This document shows, piece after piece, positions 20,456 to 31,810 of a stretch of DNA of 64,000 bases. How positions within the stretch are numbered: the first letter of the stretch is position 1; each line of letters begins with the position of its first letter. This stretch comes from Candidatus Kosakonia sp. 282A-S69 (GTDB lineage: Bacteria > Pseudomonadota > Gammaproteobacteria > Enterobacterales > Enterobacteriaceae). Where the stretch lies: positions 2,949,405 to 3,013,404 of the forward strand of contig NZ_JAROAU010000003.1 of NCBI RefSeq assembly GCF_029433855.1. Direction: 5' to 3'. Below the pieces are notes generated by a model that was not told the origin of the DNA, ran no database searches, and saw nothing but the letters and a program-made list of their open reading frames with translations. The translations under genes were made by a program, and so were the position numbers.

Positions 20456-22888
20456 CTACAGTAGCTGTGCGAGGCGATTAATATCGGACTGAATAGCGCC
20501 AGCGGTGACATCCCGGCCTGCGCCCGGCCCGCGGATCACCATCGGGTTATCACGATACCAGCGGCTCTCAATAGCAAAGACGTTATCGCACGGCAGCAGC
20601 GCAGCAAGCGGATGCTCCGGGCGCACCGCTTCAACGCCAACACGCGCTTTGCCATTGGCATCGAAACGGGCAACGTAACGCAGCACCAGTCCCAGTTCGC
20701 GGGCGGCTTCAAGGCGCTGGAGCATCTGCTCATTTAACGCCTCACCATTTTCAAAGAAGTGATCGACAGACTCCGCTTCGCAGCCTGTCGGCACCAGCGA
20801 CTCGACGCGCACCTGATCCGGCTCGATGTCATACCCCGCTTCGCGGGCAAGGATCACCAGCTTGCGCATCACATCCTTACCGGAGAGATCGACTCGCGGA
20901 TCCGGCTCAGTCAGCCCCTGCTGCCACGCCTGATCCACCAGCTCGGTAAACGGCACGGTGCCATCAAACTGCAGGAACAGCCAGGAGAGCGTGCCGGAGA
21001 AGATACCGCTGATCGCCAGAATCGAATCGCCGCTGTCGCGCAGATCGCGCACGGTGTGGTTAACCGGCAGACCCGCGCCGACGGTGGCGTTATAGAGCCA
21101 GTGGCGGCCGGTTTTTTCAAAGGCGTCATGGATCTGGCGGAAGCGGTCGCTTTTGCTTGCGCCCGCCAGCTTGTTAGCGCTGATCACATGGAAGCCGTGG
21201 CTGGCGAAATCGAGATACTGTTCAGCAAGCTGCTCGCTGGCGGTCACATCCAGCACCACTAAATCGTCGTAAGGATGGGCGCGCATCCACAGAAAGAGCG
21301 ACTCCTCATCCTGTTCTACCGCTTCATCATTGAAGAAAGCGAGGGCGCGGCTGGCATCCAGGCCGTCGTAGCTTAACAGGCTGCGACGGCTATCAACCAC
21401 GCCCGCCAGCACAAACTCAAACCCGGTGCGCGCCGAGAGCGCGCTCTGCTCGCGGGAGAAGAGCTCCAGCCAGCGGGAGCCGATATTACCTTTGCCGAAC
21501 AGCACCAGGCCAATACGTTTTTCCGCGCGGAACAGCGACTGGTGCAGACCCTGGATCAGGCTCTCGGTCGGGCCAACGCGCAGCACGGCCACCAGGCTAA
21601 TGCCTTCGTCCGACTGCCAGATAAACTCGACCGGCTGCCCTTTTAACTGCTGCCAGAAGCGGTGGCTATGCAGCGGATTGCGGCATACGCCCGCACCGAC
21701 CATCGCCACCAGCGCCAGCCCCTGGCGCAAACGCAGCTCGCCCGGCAGACCGGCCTCATCAAGCAGTTTAAAGACACTGTCGACCACTTCAGAGGTGTAG
21801 CAGAGCTGCAACAGATTGCGGTCAGCGTGCACACCGACCGCCAGCGGGCGCACCTGCGCGCGCTTAAGAGTAATGTCGATCTCTCTGTGCGCCAGCCTGA
21901 AGTCCTGCCCTGACGGCACAAGGAACTCAATCAGGCAGACATCATCATGGCTGGTGACAATGCGTGCCCCGGTGCCGGAAGCGAGCACGCGCTCAATGCG
22001 CGTCGACCCCTGCTCGGGGTTGTAGCTGCAACGCAGTTGCAGATCGATATTGCTACCGGAAACCGGCTGTAACGTGCGGGCATGAAGTACCGGCGCGGCC
22101 AGACGCGCCAGCTCGCTCGCCTCGTCCAGACGCAACAGTGGCAGCAGACAAGCATCTTTTACTTTACGCGGATCGGCGCTATAGACCCCCGCAACGTCGC
22201 TCCAGATGGTTACGCGCGAGACATCGCCCAGCGCGCCGATTTGCGTTGCCGAGTAGTCCGAGCCGTTACGGCCAAGCAGCACGGTTTCGCCCGCATCATT
22301 ACGGCTGATAAAGCCGGTGACCACAATTCGTTTGCCCGGATGCTGCGCCAGCTGCTGCTGGAGTAAAGGGTACGAAGCCCCTTCATTGACCTGCGGCTGC
22401 GCGCTGCGCTCGGCGCGCAGGAAGTCGCGGGCATCAAGCCATGTAGCATTAAGTTCCTGCTGATTCAGCACCGCCGCCATTAAGCGCGCGGACCAGATTT
22501 CGCCATGCCCCACCACTTCGGCATAGACGGCATCGGTGATGCCGCTGTCGAGCAGCGCGGCGAGATGCTCCAGGTCGTGGATAAACGCGCTGGTCAGGCC
22601 ATCGGCTACATCGGCAGGTAACAGACCGTTAATTAATTCGAGCTGGTAGCGACGCAGCGATTGCTGCACCTGATGCGCAGAGAGGCGATCGGTCTGGCTC
22701 AGTTTAAGCCAGTTGATCAACTGGTTGGTGGTGCTGCCAGCGGCCGAGACCACCATCATGTCGCCTGGTTGCGAGTACTCCGCCATGATCCCTGCTACGC
22801 GCAGATAACACTTCACATCTGCCAGACTACTGCCACCAAATTTGTGCAGCTGACGAGCCTTCGTCCCTGCCTGCGCAATCACACTCAT
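20456..22888 (-). CDS. metL: Bifunctional aspartokinase II/homoserine dehydrogenase II MetL
   Basis: MetL carries out the first and third steps of the aspartate pathway towards methionine. The 810-residue protein has an N-terminal aspartokinase domain (KFGGSSLAD near residue 18, through about 280), a central regulatory region with ACT-like folds, and a C-terminal NAD(P)-dependent homoserine dehydrogenase (FGKGNIGSRWLEL near residue 465, and NATVGAGLPV). The length equals E. coli MetL. It starts two bases after the metB stop, so translation is coupled. The E. coli isozyme is repressed but not feedback-inhibited by methionine. Confidence 0.97.
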   Translation of the reverse strand: MSVIAQAGTKARQLHKFGGSSLADVKCYLRVAGIMAEYSQPGDMMVVSAAGSTTNQLINWLKLSQTDRLSAHQVQQSLRRYQLELINGLLPADVADGLTSAFIHDLEHLAALLDSGITDAVYAEVVGHGEIWSARLMAAVLNQQELNATWLDARDFLRAERSAQPQVNEGASYPLLQQQLAQHPGKRIVVTGFISRNDAGETVLLGRNGSDYSATQIGALGDVSRVTIWSDVAGVYSADPRKVKDACLLPLLRLDEASELARLAAPVLHARTLQPVSGSNIDLQLRCSYNPEQGSTRIERVLASGTGARIVTSHDDVCLIEFLVPSGQDFRLAHREIDITLKRAQVRPLAVGVHADRNLLQLCYTSEVVDSVFKLLDEAGLPGELRLRQGLALVAMVGAGVCRNPLHSHRFWQQLKGQPVEFIWQSDEGISLVAVLRVGPTESLIQGLHQSLFRAEKRIGLVLFGKGNIGSRWLELFSREQSALSARTGFEFVLAGVVDSRRSLLSYDGLDASRALAFFNDEAVEQDEESLFLWMRAHPYDDLVVLDVTASEQLAEQYLDFASHGFHVISANKLAGASKSDRFRQIHDAFEKTGRHWLYNATVGAGLPVNHTVRDLRDSGDSILAISGIFSGTLSWLFLQFDGTVPFTELVDQAWQQGLTEPDPRVDLSGKDVMRKLVILAREAGYDIEPDQVRVESLVPTGCEAESVDHFFENGEALNEQMLQRLEAARELGLVLRYVARFDANGKARVGVEAVRPEHPLAALLPCDNVFAIESRWYRDNPMVIRGPGAGRDVTAGAIQSDINRLAQLL

Positions 22889-22890
22889 GT

Positions 22891-24051
22891 TTACCCCTCA
22901 GCGGCGATCCGGAAGCCATTTTCCAGATCGGCAATCAAATCTTCACTATCTTCAATACCGGTGGAGATGCGCAGCAGCGTCTCACCGATCCCGGCGGCGG
23001 CGCGTGCTTCCGGCGCCATGCCCGCATGGGTCATGGTCGCGGCGTGGGAGATTAAACTCTCAACCCCGCCTAACGATTCCGCCAGTGTAAACAGCGACAA
23101 TCCGCTCAGGAAACGACGCAGTGTCTGCTCATCGCCATCCAGTTCAAAACTCAACATCGCGCCAAAGCCCTTTTGCTGACGCGCCGCAATCTCATGGCCC
23201 TGATTATCAGGCAGGGAGGGATGGTAGAGCTTTTTCACCAGCGGCTGGGTCTGCAAAAAGTCGACAATCGCCTGCGCGTTACGCTGCGCCACTTCCATGC
23301 GCGGAGACAGGGTGCGCAGCCCGCGCAGCAGCAAATAGCTGTCGAAGGCGCTGCCGGTGACGCCAATATTATTTGCCCACCATGCCAGTTCGGTGACGGT
23401 CTCTTCATCTTTCGCAATCACCACGCCAGCTACCACATCGGAGTGCCCGTTGAGGTATTTAGTACAGGAGTGCAGCACCAGATCCGCCCCCAGCGCCAGC
23501 GGGTTTTGTAACGCCGGGCTAAGGAAGGTGTTATCCACCACACTCACCGCACCCGCCTCCCGCGCAAGCCCACAGATTTTCGCAATATCTACAACGCGCA
23601 ACAATGGGTTGCTTGGACTTTCTACCAACACCAGCTTCGGTTTTTCTGCCAGCGCCGCTTTCAACGCCTGCTCATCACCCTGATCGACAAACTTCACGCG
23701 GTAGCAGCCGCGCTTCGCCAGGCTATCAAACAGACGATAGCTGCCGCCGTAACAGTCGTGCGGTGCCACCAGCAGATCGCCAGGCTTAAGGAAAACCGTG
23801 GTCACCAGGTGAATCGCCGACATGCCGGTATTGGTCATTACTGCACCCGCACCGCCCTCCAGCTCCGCCAGCGCACGCTGTACTACATCACGCGTAGGAT
23901 TACCGCGACGCGAGTAATCGTGGGCGCGGGGTTCGTTAAAACCGGTGAAGTTATAGGTGCTGGAGAGGTGAATAGGGGGGACAACGCAACCGTACTGCTC
24001 GTCATCGTTCAATCCGCTACGCACTGCGATGGTGGCCTGTTTACGCGTCAT
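22891..24051 (-). CDS. metB: Cystathionine gamma-synthase MetB
   Basis: MetB joins O-succinylhomoserine and cysteine to cystathionine with pyridoxal phosphate. The 386-residue protein has the PLP lysine in HSCTKYLNGHSD near residue 198 and the family segments YSRRGNPTRD and SLGGVESLISH. It is the first gene of metBL and is divergent from metJ. Five or so MetJ boxes lie in the intergenic region. The start ATG at 24051 matches E. coli. Confidence 0.97.
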   Translation of the reverse strand: MTRKQATIAVRSGLNDDEQYGCVVPPIHLSSTYNFTGFNEPRAHDYSRRGNPTRDVVQRALAELEGGAGAVMTNTGMSAIHLVTTVFLKPGDLLVAPHDCYGGSYRLFDSLAKRGCYRVKFVDQGDEQALKAALAEKPKLVLVESPSNPLLRVVDIAKICGLAREAGAVSVVDNTFLSPALQNPLALGADLVLHSCTKYLNGHSDVVAGVVIAKDEETVTELAWWANNIGVTGSAFDSYLLLRGLRTLSPRMEVAQRNAQAIVDFLQTQPLVKKLYHPSLPDNQGHEIAARQQKGFGAMLSFELDGDEQTLRRFLSGLSLFTLAESLGGVESLISHAATMTHAGMAPEARAAAGIGETLLRISTGIEDSEDLIADLENGFRIAAEG

Positions 24052-24112
24052 GGTGAAGGCTTCCTGGCTTAATGGATGAAAAGTCAGGTCACAGAGTAAA
24101 CACTGGAATAAT

Positions 24113-24144
24113 AGACGTCAATACATCTGGACATCTAAACTTCT
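24113..24144. promoter_or_regulatory. MetJ operator between metB and metJ
   Basis: Four tandem 8-bp met boxes are seen: AGACGTCA, ATACATCT, GGACATCT and AAACTTCT. The array lies 62 bases before metB and about 170 bases before metJ, so it mainly controls metBL and probably also metJ autoregulation. The rest of the 262-bp spacer shows no gene. Confidence 0.8.
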
Positions 24145-24313
24145 TTGCGTATAGATTGAGCAATCGCATAATAGCCGTTAAAATTATATGCTTTCGTACG
24201 ATATTGCAGAGCGATACACGGTGTCACCCCGATGACTCTACGGTAAACTACGCGCAATTACGGCCCGGCGCGACCGGGTATAGATCAATGACTGAGAGGA
24301 TTAAAGGTATCTC

Positions 24314-24631
24314 ATGGCTGAATGGAGCGGCGAATATATCAGCCCATACGCTGAGCACGGCAAGAAGAGTGAGCAAGTAAAAAAAATTACGGTGTCCATT
24401 CCTCTTAAGGTGTTAAAAATCCTCACCGATGAACGTACCCGTCGTCAGGTGAATAACCTGCGCCACGCCACCAACAGCGAACTGCTGTGCGAGGCGTTTT
24501 TACATGCGTTCACCGGCCAGCCTTTGCCGAATGATGAAGACCTGCGCAAAGAGCGCAGCGATGAGATCCCGGAAGAGGCGAAAGTGATTATGCGTGAAAT
24601 GGGCATTGACCCGGATACGTGGGAATACTGA
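24314..24631 (+). CDS. metJ: Methionine repressor MetJ
   Basis: MetJ is the ribbon-helix-helix repressor of the methionine regulon and uses S-adenosylmethionine as corepressor. The 105-residue protein is essentially identical to E. coli MetJ, with the DNA-binding strand [15 protein letters not shown] at about residues 22-36 and the helix [20 protein letters not shown] bidirectional terminator follows. The frame is open further upstream in a different reading frame only. Confidence 0.98.
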   Translation: MAEWSGEYISPYAEHGKKSEQVKKITVSIPLKVLKILTDERTRRQVNNLRHATNSELLCEAFLHAFTGQPLPNDEDLRKERSDEIPEEAKVIMREMGIDPDTWEY

Positions 24632-24638
24632 TCGCAAT

Positions 24639-24672
24639 AAAAAGGGCGGAAATCATATTCCGCCCTTTTTAA
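24639..24672. terminator. Bidirectional terminator, metJ and the small gene opposite
   Basis: AAAAAGGGCGGAA (24640-24652) and TTCCGCCCTTTTT (24658-24670) form a symmetric stem flanked by A and T runs. It ends metJ on the plus strand and the candidate small gene 24690-24770 on the minus strand. Confidence 0.88.
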
Positions 24673-24689
24673 TTTATCGCACCTGCTAA

Positions 24690-24770
24690 TCAGAAACGCG
24701 TCACTTCCGGATGCACTTCTGCCAGTGAGAGTAGGTAAGACATAAATACGTTTTTCATGGCTGTCAGCAT
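24690..24770 (-). CDS. Candidate 26-residue small protein, unknown function
   Basis: A short minus-strand frame starts with ATG at 24770, eight bases after a good ribosome site (AAGGA), and encodes 26 residues beginning MLTAMKNVFMSYLLSLAEVH. The N-terminal half is hydrophobic enough to touch a membrane, the tail is polar. It ends 18 bases before a bidirectional terminator and lies downstream of a perfect CRP palindrome (24848-24875), which has no other plausible target. In E. coli yiiX lies in this area, and this might instead be a rearranged remnant. I do not recognise the product. An internal ATG at 24758 would give 22 residues. Confidence 0.5.
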   Translation of the reverse strand: MLTAMKNVFMSYLLSLAEVHPEVTRF

Positions 24771-24847
24771 ACAAATTATCCTTTAACGCTCAAATAGTGT
24801 GAGGAGATGTATGGCGACAGAATATGCCTGTTTTTTGACCAGAGCAA

Positions 24848-24875
24848 TATTTTTGTGAGATGCATCACAAAAATA
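24848..24875 (-). promoter_or_regulatory. Perfect CRP-binding palindrome
   Basis: The core TGTGA-GATGCA-TCACA (24854-24869) is exact, and the symmetry extends to 11-base arms, TATTTTTGTGA and TCACAAAAATA. It stands between the rpmE terminator and the small gene at 24690-24770, whose start is about 78 bases away. A TATTCT at 24819-24824 on the minus strand is a possible -10, but its spacing to the site is not one of the standard CRP distances. Confidence 0.8.
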
Positions 24876-24901
24876 GCGCCCCTGAGGCAAACCGCAGAGA
24901 C

Positions 24902-24928
24902 AAAAAAAGCGCCTTTCGGCGCTTTTTT
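24902..24928 (-). terminator. Rho-independent terminator of rpmE
   Basis: GCGCC-TTTC-GGCGC (24909-24922) is flanked by A7 on the left and T6 on the right, so it can act in both directions; it follows the rpmE stop by 10 bases. Confidence 0.88.
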
Positions 24929-24938
24929 CTTTGGCAAC

Positions 24939-25151
24939 TTACTTGCTGCCCGGGATGCTGAAGCGTTTGTTGAAACGGTCAACACGGCCACCAGTTGCAA
25001 CATCACGCTGCTTACCGGTGAAGAACGGGTGGCATTTACCACACACGTCCAGGTTCAGATCGTGACCCAGAGTTGAGTGGGTTTCGATCACGTTACCGCA
25101 AGAACAGGTTGCAGTAATCGCTACGTAATTCGGGTGAATACCTTTTTTCAT
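24939..25151 (-). CDS. rpmE: 50S ribosomal protein L31
   Basis: L31 forms part of the bridge between ribosomal subunits. The 70-residue protein is the zinc-binding form: cysteines at C16, C18, C37 and C40 (ATCSCGN and VCGKCHPFF) are all present. It differs from E. coli L31 mainly between residues 4 and 26. The gene is divergent from priA and has its own terminator. Confidence 0.97.
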   Translation of the reverse strand: MKKGIHPNYVAITATCSCGNVIETHSTLGHDLNLDVCGKCHPFFTGKQRDVATGGRVDRFNKRFSIPGSK

Positions 25152-25222
25152 GGGAAACCTCAGTTTAAGGCCGCGTCGCTCTTCCAGCCCTAACGCCAGA
25201 CACCACGCGAGTTGATATGTAA

Positions 25223-27550
<2,328 letters not shown>

Positions 27551-27673
27551 TGCTGCGAGCCAGCGCGTAAAATTCAACATTCATCACATTTTTTGTGAAA
27601 TTTCTGTAACCGGTGCCCTTAACTATCTGATAAAAATGAGACGACGCCTGCCCGTGCATGCGAGGAGAACAAG

Positions 27674-28699
27674 GTGAAACCGAAAAATCAGGTTGCGGCA
27701 GCAACCATGAAAGACGTTGCTATGAAAGCCAGGGTGTCTACGGCAACCGTCTCTCGTGCATTAATGAACCCGGAAAAAGTGTCACAGGCGACCCGCAACC
27801 GGGTAGAGCAGGCCGCCATGGAAGTGGGCTACCTGCCACAGTCAATGGGCCGCAATGTTAAGCGCAATGAGTCCCGTACGCTGCTGGTGATTGTGCCGGA
27901 TATCTGCGATCCCTTCTTCAGTGAGATTATTCGCGGCATCGAAGTGACCGCCGCCGAGCATGGTTATCTGGTATTAATTGGCGACTGCGCGCATCAAAAC
28001 CAGCAGGAAAAGACCTTCATCGATCTGATCATCACCAAGCAAATTGATGGCATGCTGCTGCTCGGTTCACGTCTGCCGTTTGACGCCAGCATTGAAGAGC
28101 AGCGCAATCTACCGCCGATGGTGATGGCCAACGAATTCGCGCCGGAGCTGGAGCTACCGACGGTGCATATTGATAATCTGACTGCGGCCTTCAATGCCGT
28201 CACTTATCTGCAGGAGCAGGGGCATCAGCTAATTGGCTGTATCGCCGGACCGGAAGAGATGCCGCTCTGCCACTACCGCCTGCAGGGTTACGTGCAGGCG
28301 CTGCGTCGCGCCGGTGCGACGGTGGATAAACACTATATTACGCGCGGCGATTTCACCTTCGAAGCCGGGGCGCAGGCGCTGGAACAGCTTCTCAGCCTGC
28401 CGAAACCGCCAACCGCCGTTTTCTGCCATAGCGATGTGATGGCGCTTGGTGCGTTGTCGCAGGCGAAACGCCGGGGTCTGAAAGTGCCGGAGGATCTGTC
28501 GATTATCGGCTTTGATAACATCTCGCTGGCAGAGTATTGCGACCCGCCGCTCACCACCGTCGCGCAGCCGCGCTACGACATTGGGCGTGAAGCGATGCTG
28601 CTTCTGCTGGAGCAGTTACAGGGCCACACGGTGAGCAGCGGCTCGCGACTATTAGATTGTGAATTAATCCTGCGTGGCTCAACGCGGGCGCTAACGTAA
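27674..28699 (+). CDS. cytR: LacI-family regulator CytR
   Basis: CytR represses nucleoside uptake and catabolism genes together with CRP, and cytidine releases it. The 341-residue protein has a LacI-type helix-turn-helix (MKDVAMKARVSTATVSRAL at about residues 12-30) and a periplasmic-binding-like ligand domain. The start is a GTG at 27674 behind GAGGAGA, as in E. coli length. The upstream spacer has CRP-like half-sites (TCACATTTTTTGTGA near 27585), consistent with the CRP and CytR control known in E. coli, though the spacing is not ideal. Confidence 0.95.
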   Translation: MKPKNQVAAATMKDVAMKARVSTATVSRALMNPEKVSQATRNRVEQAAMEVGYLPQSMGRNVKRNESRTLLVIVPDICDPFFSEIIRGIEVTAAEHGYLVLIGDCAHQNQQEKTFIDLIITKQIDGMLLLGSRLPFDASIEEQRNLPPMVMANEFAPELELPTVHIDNLTAAFNAVTYLQEQGHQLIGCIAGPEEMPLCHYRLQGYVQALRRAGATVDKHYITRGDFTFEAGAQALEQLLSLPKPPTAVFCHSDVMALGALSQAKRRGLKVPEDLSIIGFDNISLAEYCDPPLTTVAQPRYDIGREAMLLLLEQLQGHTVSSGSRLLDCELILRGSTRALT

Positions 28700-28794
28700 A
28701 GCCAGGGGCTTTCGGACGCCCTCTTCTGGTCAAAACCCCGTCGCTTAAGTAACATGGCGGGCTGTTAAACGAATATGAATACAGCGAAACGATA

Positions 28795-29778
28795 GTGGCA
28801 CAACGAGATTATGTACGCCGCAGCCAGTCGACTCCTGCGCGGCGAAAGAAGAGCACCTCAAAGAAAAAGCAGCGCAGCGCGCCTGCGGTCTCTCCAGCAA
28901 TGGTCGCGATAGCGGCCGCCGTGCTGGTCGCCTTTATCGGTGGTTTGTACTTTATTACCCATCATAAGAAAGAAGAGTCGGAGTCCCTGCAGAACCAGAA
29001 AGTAACCGGTAACGGCCTGCCGCCGAAGCCGGAAGAGCGCTGGCGCTATATTAAAGAGCTGGAGAGCCGCCAGCCGGGTGTGCGGGCACCCACCGAGCCG
29101 ACGGCCGGGGGCGAAGTGCAAAAACCGGAGCAGTTAACCGATGAACAGCGCCAGCTGTTAGCCCAGATGCAGGCAGATATGCGCCAGATGCCGACGCAGC
29201 TCAACGAAGTGCCATGGAACGAGCAGACGCCGGAGCAGCGCCAGCAAACGTTGCAGCGCCAGCGCCAGGTTCAGCAAATGCAGCAGCAGCAGTCTCAGTG
29301 GACGCAAAGCCAGCCGGTGCAGCAACCGCGTATGCAGCCGCGCACGGTGGAACAACAACCTGCGCGCGTCGCCGCGCCGCCGCGCCAGACACAGCAAGCG
29401 CAGCAGAAACCGGCCACTAATTCGCAACCCTATCAGGATCTGCTGCAGACGCCGCCGCACAGCAACGCCACACAGCCGAAAACGCAGCAGGCCGCGCCGG
29501 TAACGCGTGAAGCGGAAACAGCGAAGGCGCAGCCGACGGAGAAAAAAGATGAGCGTCGCTGGCTGATCCAGTGCGGCTCATTCAAAGGCCAGGAGCAGGC
29601 AGAAACCGTCCGTGCGCAGCTGGCGTTTGAAGGTTTTGACTCGCGCATTACCAGTAATAATGGCTGGAATCGCGTCGTGATGGGCCCGCTGAAAGGCAAA
29701 GAGAGCGCCGAGGCCACTCTTGGCAAGCTGAAACTGGCTGGTCACGCAAACTGCATTCGACTTTCCGCCGGGGGTTGA
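28795..29778 (+). CDS. ftsN: Cell division protein FtsN
   Basis: FtsN triggers septal peptidoglycan synthesis through FtsA and FtsQLB-WI. The 327-residue protein has a short basic cytoplasmic part, one transmembrane helix (about residues 35-55), a periplasmic region with a long glutamine-rich linker (about 120-240), and a C-terminal SPOR domain (about 250-327) that binds denuded glycan. Two SPOR cysteines (IQCGSF and HANCIR) match the stabilising disulfide known in E. coli. The start is GTG at 28795. The stop codon overlaps the hslVU heat-shock promoter. Confidence 0.95.
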   Translation: MAQRDYVRRSQSTPARRKKSTSKKKQRSAPAVSPAMVAIAAAVLVAFIGGLYFITHHKKEESESLQNQKVTGNGLPPKPEERWRYIKELESRQPGVRAPTEPTAGGEVQKPEQLTDEQRQLLAQMQADMRQMPTQLNEVPWNEQTPEQRQQTLQRQRQVQQMQQQQSQWTQSQPVQQPRMQPRTVEQQPARVAAPPRQTQQAQQKPATNSQPYQDLLQTPPHSNATQPKTQQAAPVTREAETAKAQPTEKKDERRWLIQCGSFKGQEQAETVRAQLAFEGFDSRITSNNGWNRVVMGPLKGKESAEATLGKLKLAGHANCIRLSAGG

Positions 29779-29802
29779 AACCCCCAAAATCCCCCCCATC
29801 TA
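29775..29802 (+). promoter_or_regulatory. Sigma-32 heat-shock promoter of hslVU
   Basis: A -35 of the form GGTTGAAA (TTGAAA at 29775-29780) and a -10 CCCCATCTA (29794-29802) are 13 bp apart, an almost ideal sigma-32 promoter. The -35 overlaps the ftsN stop codon. Confidence 0.85.
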
Positions 29803-29814
29803 TAATTGCATTCT

Positions 29815-29835
29815 GCCCCGTACGCTGTGCGGGGC
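29815..29835 (+). promoter_or_regulatory. Hairpin in the hslVU 5' UTR
   Basis: GCCCCG (29815-29820) and CGGGGC (29830-29835) can form a stem in the leader, 34 bases before the hslV start. A conserved stem-loop at this place has been linked to hslVU mRNA stability in E. coli; no T-run follows, so it is not a terminator. Confidence 0.6.
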
Positions 29836-29869
29836 GCTGTATGTGCTTTTGTAACCAAGGGGTCTGCTC

Positions 29870-30400
29870 GTGACAACAATCGTAAGCGTACGCCGTAACG
29901 GCCATGTCGTTATCGCCGGTGATGGCCAGGCCACACTGGGCAACACCGTGATGAAGGGCAACGTTAAAAAAGTTCGCCGTCTCTATAACGACAAAGTCAT
30001 TGCAGGCTTTGCGGGCGGTACAGCGGATGCCTTCACGCTGTTTGAGCTTTTTGAACGCAAACTGGAAATGCACCAGGGTCACCTGGTGAAAGCCGCCGTC
30101 GAGCTGGCAAAGGACTGGCGTACCGATCGTATGCTGCGCAAGCTGGAGGCGCTGTTAGCGGTCGCCGACGAAACTGCGTCGCTGATCATTACCGGTAATG
30201 GCGATGTGATTCAGCCGGAAAATGACCTGATTGCCATCGGTTCCGGCGGACCATACGCCCAGGCCGCTGCCCGCGCACTGCTGGAGAACACTGAGCTTGG
30301 CGCGCGCGACATTGCTGAGAAGGCGTTGGGGATCGCAGGCGATATCTGCATCTACACCAACCACTTCCATACCATCGAAGAATTACCCGCTCAAGCGTAA
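29870..30400 (+). CDS. hslV: ATP-dependent protease peptidase subunit HslV (ClpQ)
   Basis: HslV forms a double hexamer with proteasome-like threonine active sites and works with HslU to degrade proteins such as SulA and sigma-32. The 176-residue protein starts with GTG; after removal of the initiator residue the catalytic threonine begins [10 protein letters not shown]. The motifs [10 protein letters not shown] and [11 protein letters not shown] are intact. It is nine bases upstream of hslU and is transcribed from a sigma-32 promoter. Confidence 0.97.
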   Translation: MTTIVSVRRNGHVVIAGDGQATLGNTVMKGNVKKVRRLYNDKVIAGFAGGTADAFTLFELFERKLEMHQGHLVKAAVELAKDWRTDRMLRKLEALLAVADETASLIITGNGDVIQPENDLIAIGSGGPYAQAAARALLENTELGARDIAEKALGIAGDICIYTNHFHTIEELPAQA

Positions 30401-30409
30401 GGATCTCCC

Positions 30410-31744
30410 ATGTCTGAAATGACCCCACGCGAAATCGTCAGCGAACTGAATAAACACATCATCGGCCAGGACGCGGCAAAGCGCTCTGTGGCGATTGCTC
30501 TGCGTAACCGCTGGCGCCGTATGCAGCTCGATGAGGAGCTGCGTCACGAAGTGACACCGAAAAATATTCTGATGATCGGCCCGACCGGCGTCGGTAAAAC
30601 CGAAATCGCCCGTCGTCTGGCGAAGCTCGCCAACGCGCCGTTTATCAAAGTGGAAGCGACCAAATTCACCGAAGTCGGCTATGTCGGGAAAGAAGTGGAT
30701 TCGATTATCCGCGATCTGACCGATGCCGCCGTGAAAATGGTGCGCAGCCAGTCAATCGACAGAAACCGCTACCGCGCCGAAGAGATGGCGGAAGAGCGCA
30801 TCCTTGACGTGCTGATCCCGCCGGCGAAAAACAACTGGGGACAGCCGGAACAGGCGGCGGAACCCTCTGCGGCGCGCCAATCCTTCCGTAAAAAGCTGCG
30901 CGAAGGCCAGCTGGATGATAAAGAGATTGAGATCGATCTCGCTGCCGCGCCAATGGGCGTAGAGATCATGGCACCTCCGGGCATGGAAGAGATGACCAAC
31001 CAGCTGCAGTCCATGTTCCAGAACCTGGGCGGGCAGAAGCAGAAGCCGCGTAAGCTGAAAATCAAAGACGCGATGAAGCTGCTGATCGAAGAAGAAGCGG
31101 CGAAACTGGTCAACCCGGAAGAGCTGAAAGAGGAAGCGATCGAAGCCGTTGAGCAGCACGGTATCGTCTTTATCGATGAGATCGATAAAATCTGTAAGCG
31201 CGGCGGTAACACCTCCGGCCCGGACGTCTCCCGCGAAGGTGTACAGCGCGACCTGCTGCCGCTGGTTGAGGGCTGCACCGTGTCGACCAAACACGGGATG
31301 GTGAAAACCGACCATATCCTGTTTATCGCTTCCGGCGCGTTCCAGGTTGCCAGCCCGTCAGATCTCATCCCGGAGCTGCAGGGTCGTTTGCCGATCCGTG
31401 TTGAGCTGCAGGCGCTGACCGCTGAAGATTTTGAGCGCATCCTCACCGAGCCAAACGCCTCCGTCACCGTGCAGTACAAAGCGCTGATGGCAACCGAAGG
31501 GGTAAATATCGAATTTACCGACGACGGCATCAAGCGTATCGCGCAGGCCGCATGGCAGGTGAATGAAAGCACCGAAAACATCGGCGCGCGCCGTTTGCAC
31601 ACCGTACTTGAGCGTTTGATGGAGGATATCTCCTATGACGCCAGCGATCTGGGCGGCGAAACCATTACCATTGATGCAGACTATGTGAGTAAACACCTTG
31701 ATGCTTTAGTGGCGGATGAAGATCTGAGCCGTTTTATCTTATAA
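30410..31744 (+). CDS. hslU: HslUV protease ATPase subunit HslU (ClpY)
   Basis: HslU is the AAA+ unfoldase that feeds substrates to HslV. The 444-residue protein has Walker [10 protein letters not shown] near residue 58, the pore motif GYVGKEV near residue 90, an inserted I domain (about 110-245), Walker [10 protein letters not shown] near residue 253, and a sensor-2 arginine region near [11 protein letters not shown]. The protein ends in RFIL, whose C-terminal tail docks on HslV. A strong terminator follows. Confidence 0.97.
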   Translation: MSEMTPREIVSELNKHIIGQDAAKRSVAIALRNRWRRMQLDEELRHEVTPKNILMIGPTGVGKTEIARRLAKLANAPFIKVEATKFTEVGYVGKEVDSIIRDLTDAAVKMVRSQSIDRNRYRAEEMAEERILDVLIPPAKNNWGQPEQAAEPSAARQSFRKKLREGQLDDKEIEIDLAAAPMGVEIMAPPGMEEMTNQLQSMFQNLGGQKQKPRKLKIKDAMKLLIEEEAAKLVNPEELKEEAIEAVEQHGIVFIDEIDKICKRGGNTSGPDVSREGVQRDLLPLVEGCTVSTKHGMVKTDHILFIASGAFQVASPSDLIPELQGRLPIRVELQALTAEDFERILTEPNASVTVQYKALMATEGVNIEFTDDGIKRIAQAAWQVNESTENIGARRLHTVLERLMEDISYDASDLGGETITIDADYVSKHLDALVADEDLSRFIL

Positions 31745-31773
31745 TCGCGGCCAGACTCTTTTCATCACACTCG

Positions 31774-31800
31774 ATGGGGGCTTATGCCCCCATTTTTTTT
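31774..31800 (+). terminator. Rho-independent terminator of hslVU
   Basis: TGGGGGC (31775-31781), loop TTAT and GCCCCCA (31786-31792) are followed by eight T. An in-frame ATG of the next gene inside this hairpin cannot be its true start. Confidence 0.9.
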
Positions 31801-31810
31801 GGCCGGACTT

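Noticed and set aside
24072-24380. 102-codon plus-strand frame across the metB-metJ spacer
   Set aside because: It spans the MetJ boxes and promoters, overlaps metJ in another frame, and has no ribosome site.
27579-27612. CRP site upstream of cytR
   Set aside because: TCACA and TGTGA half-sites are present, but they are inverted and five bases apart, so they do not form the normal CRP core. I mention them under cytR and do not call a site.
31784-31810. N-terminal extension of menA from an earlier ATG
   Set aside because: The ATG is inside the hslVU terminator hairpin, and the added residues do not match MenA homologs.
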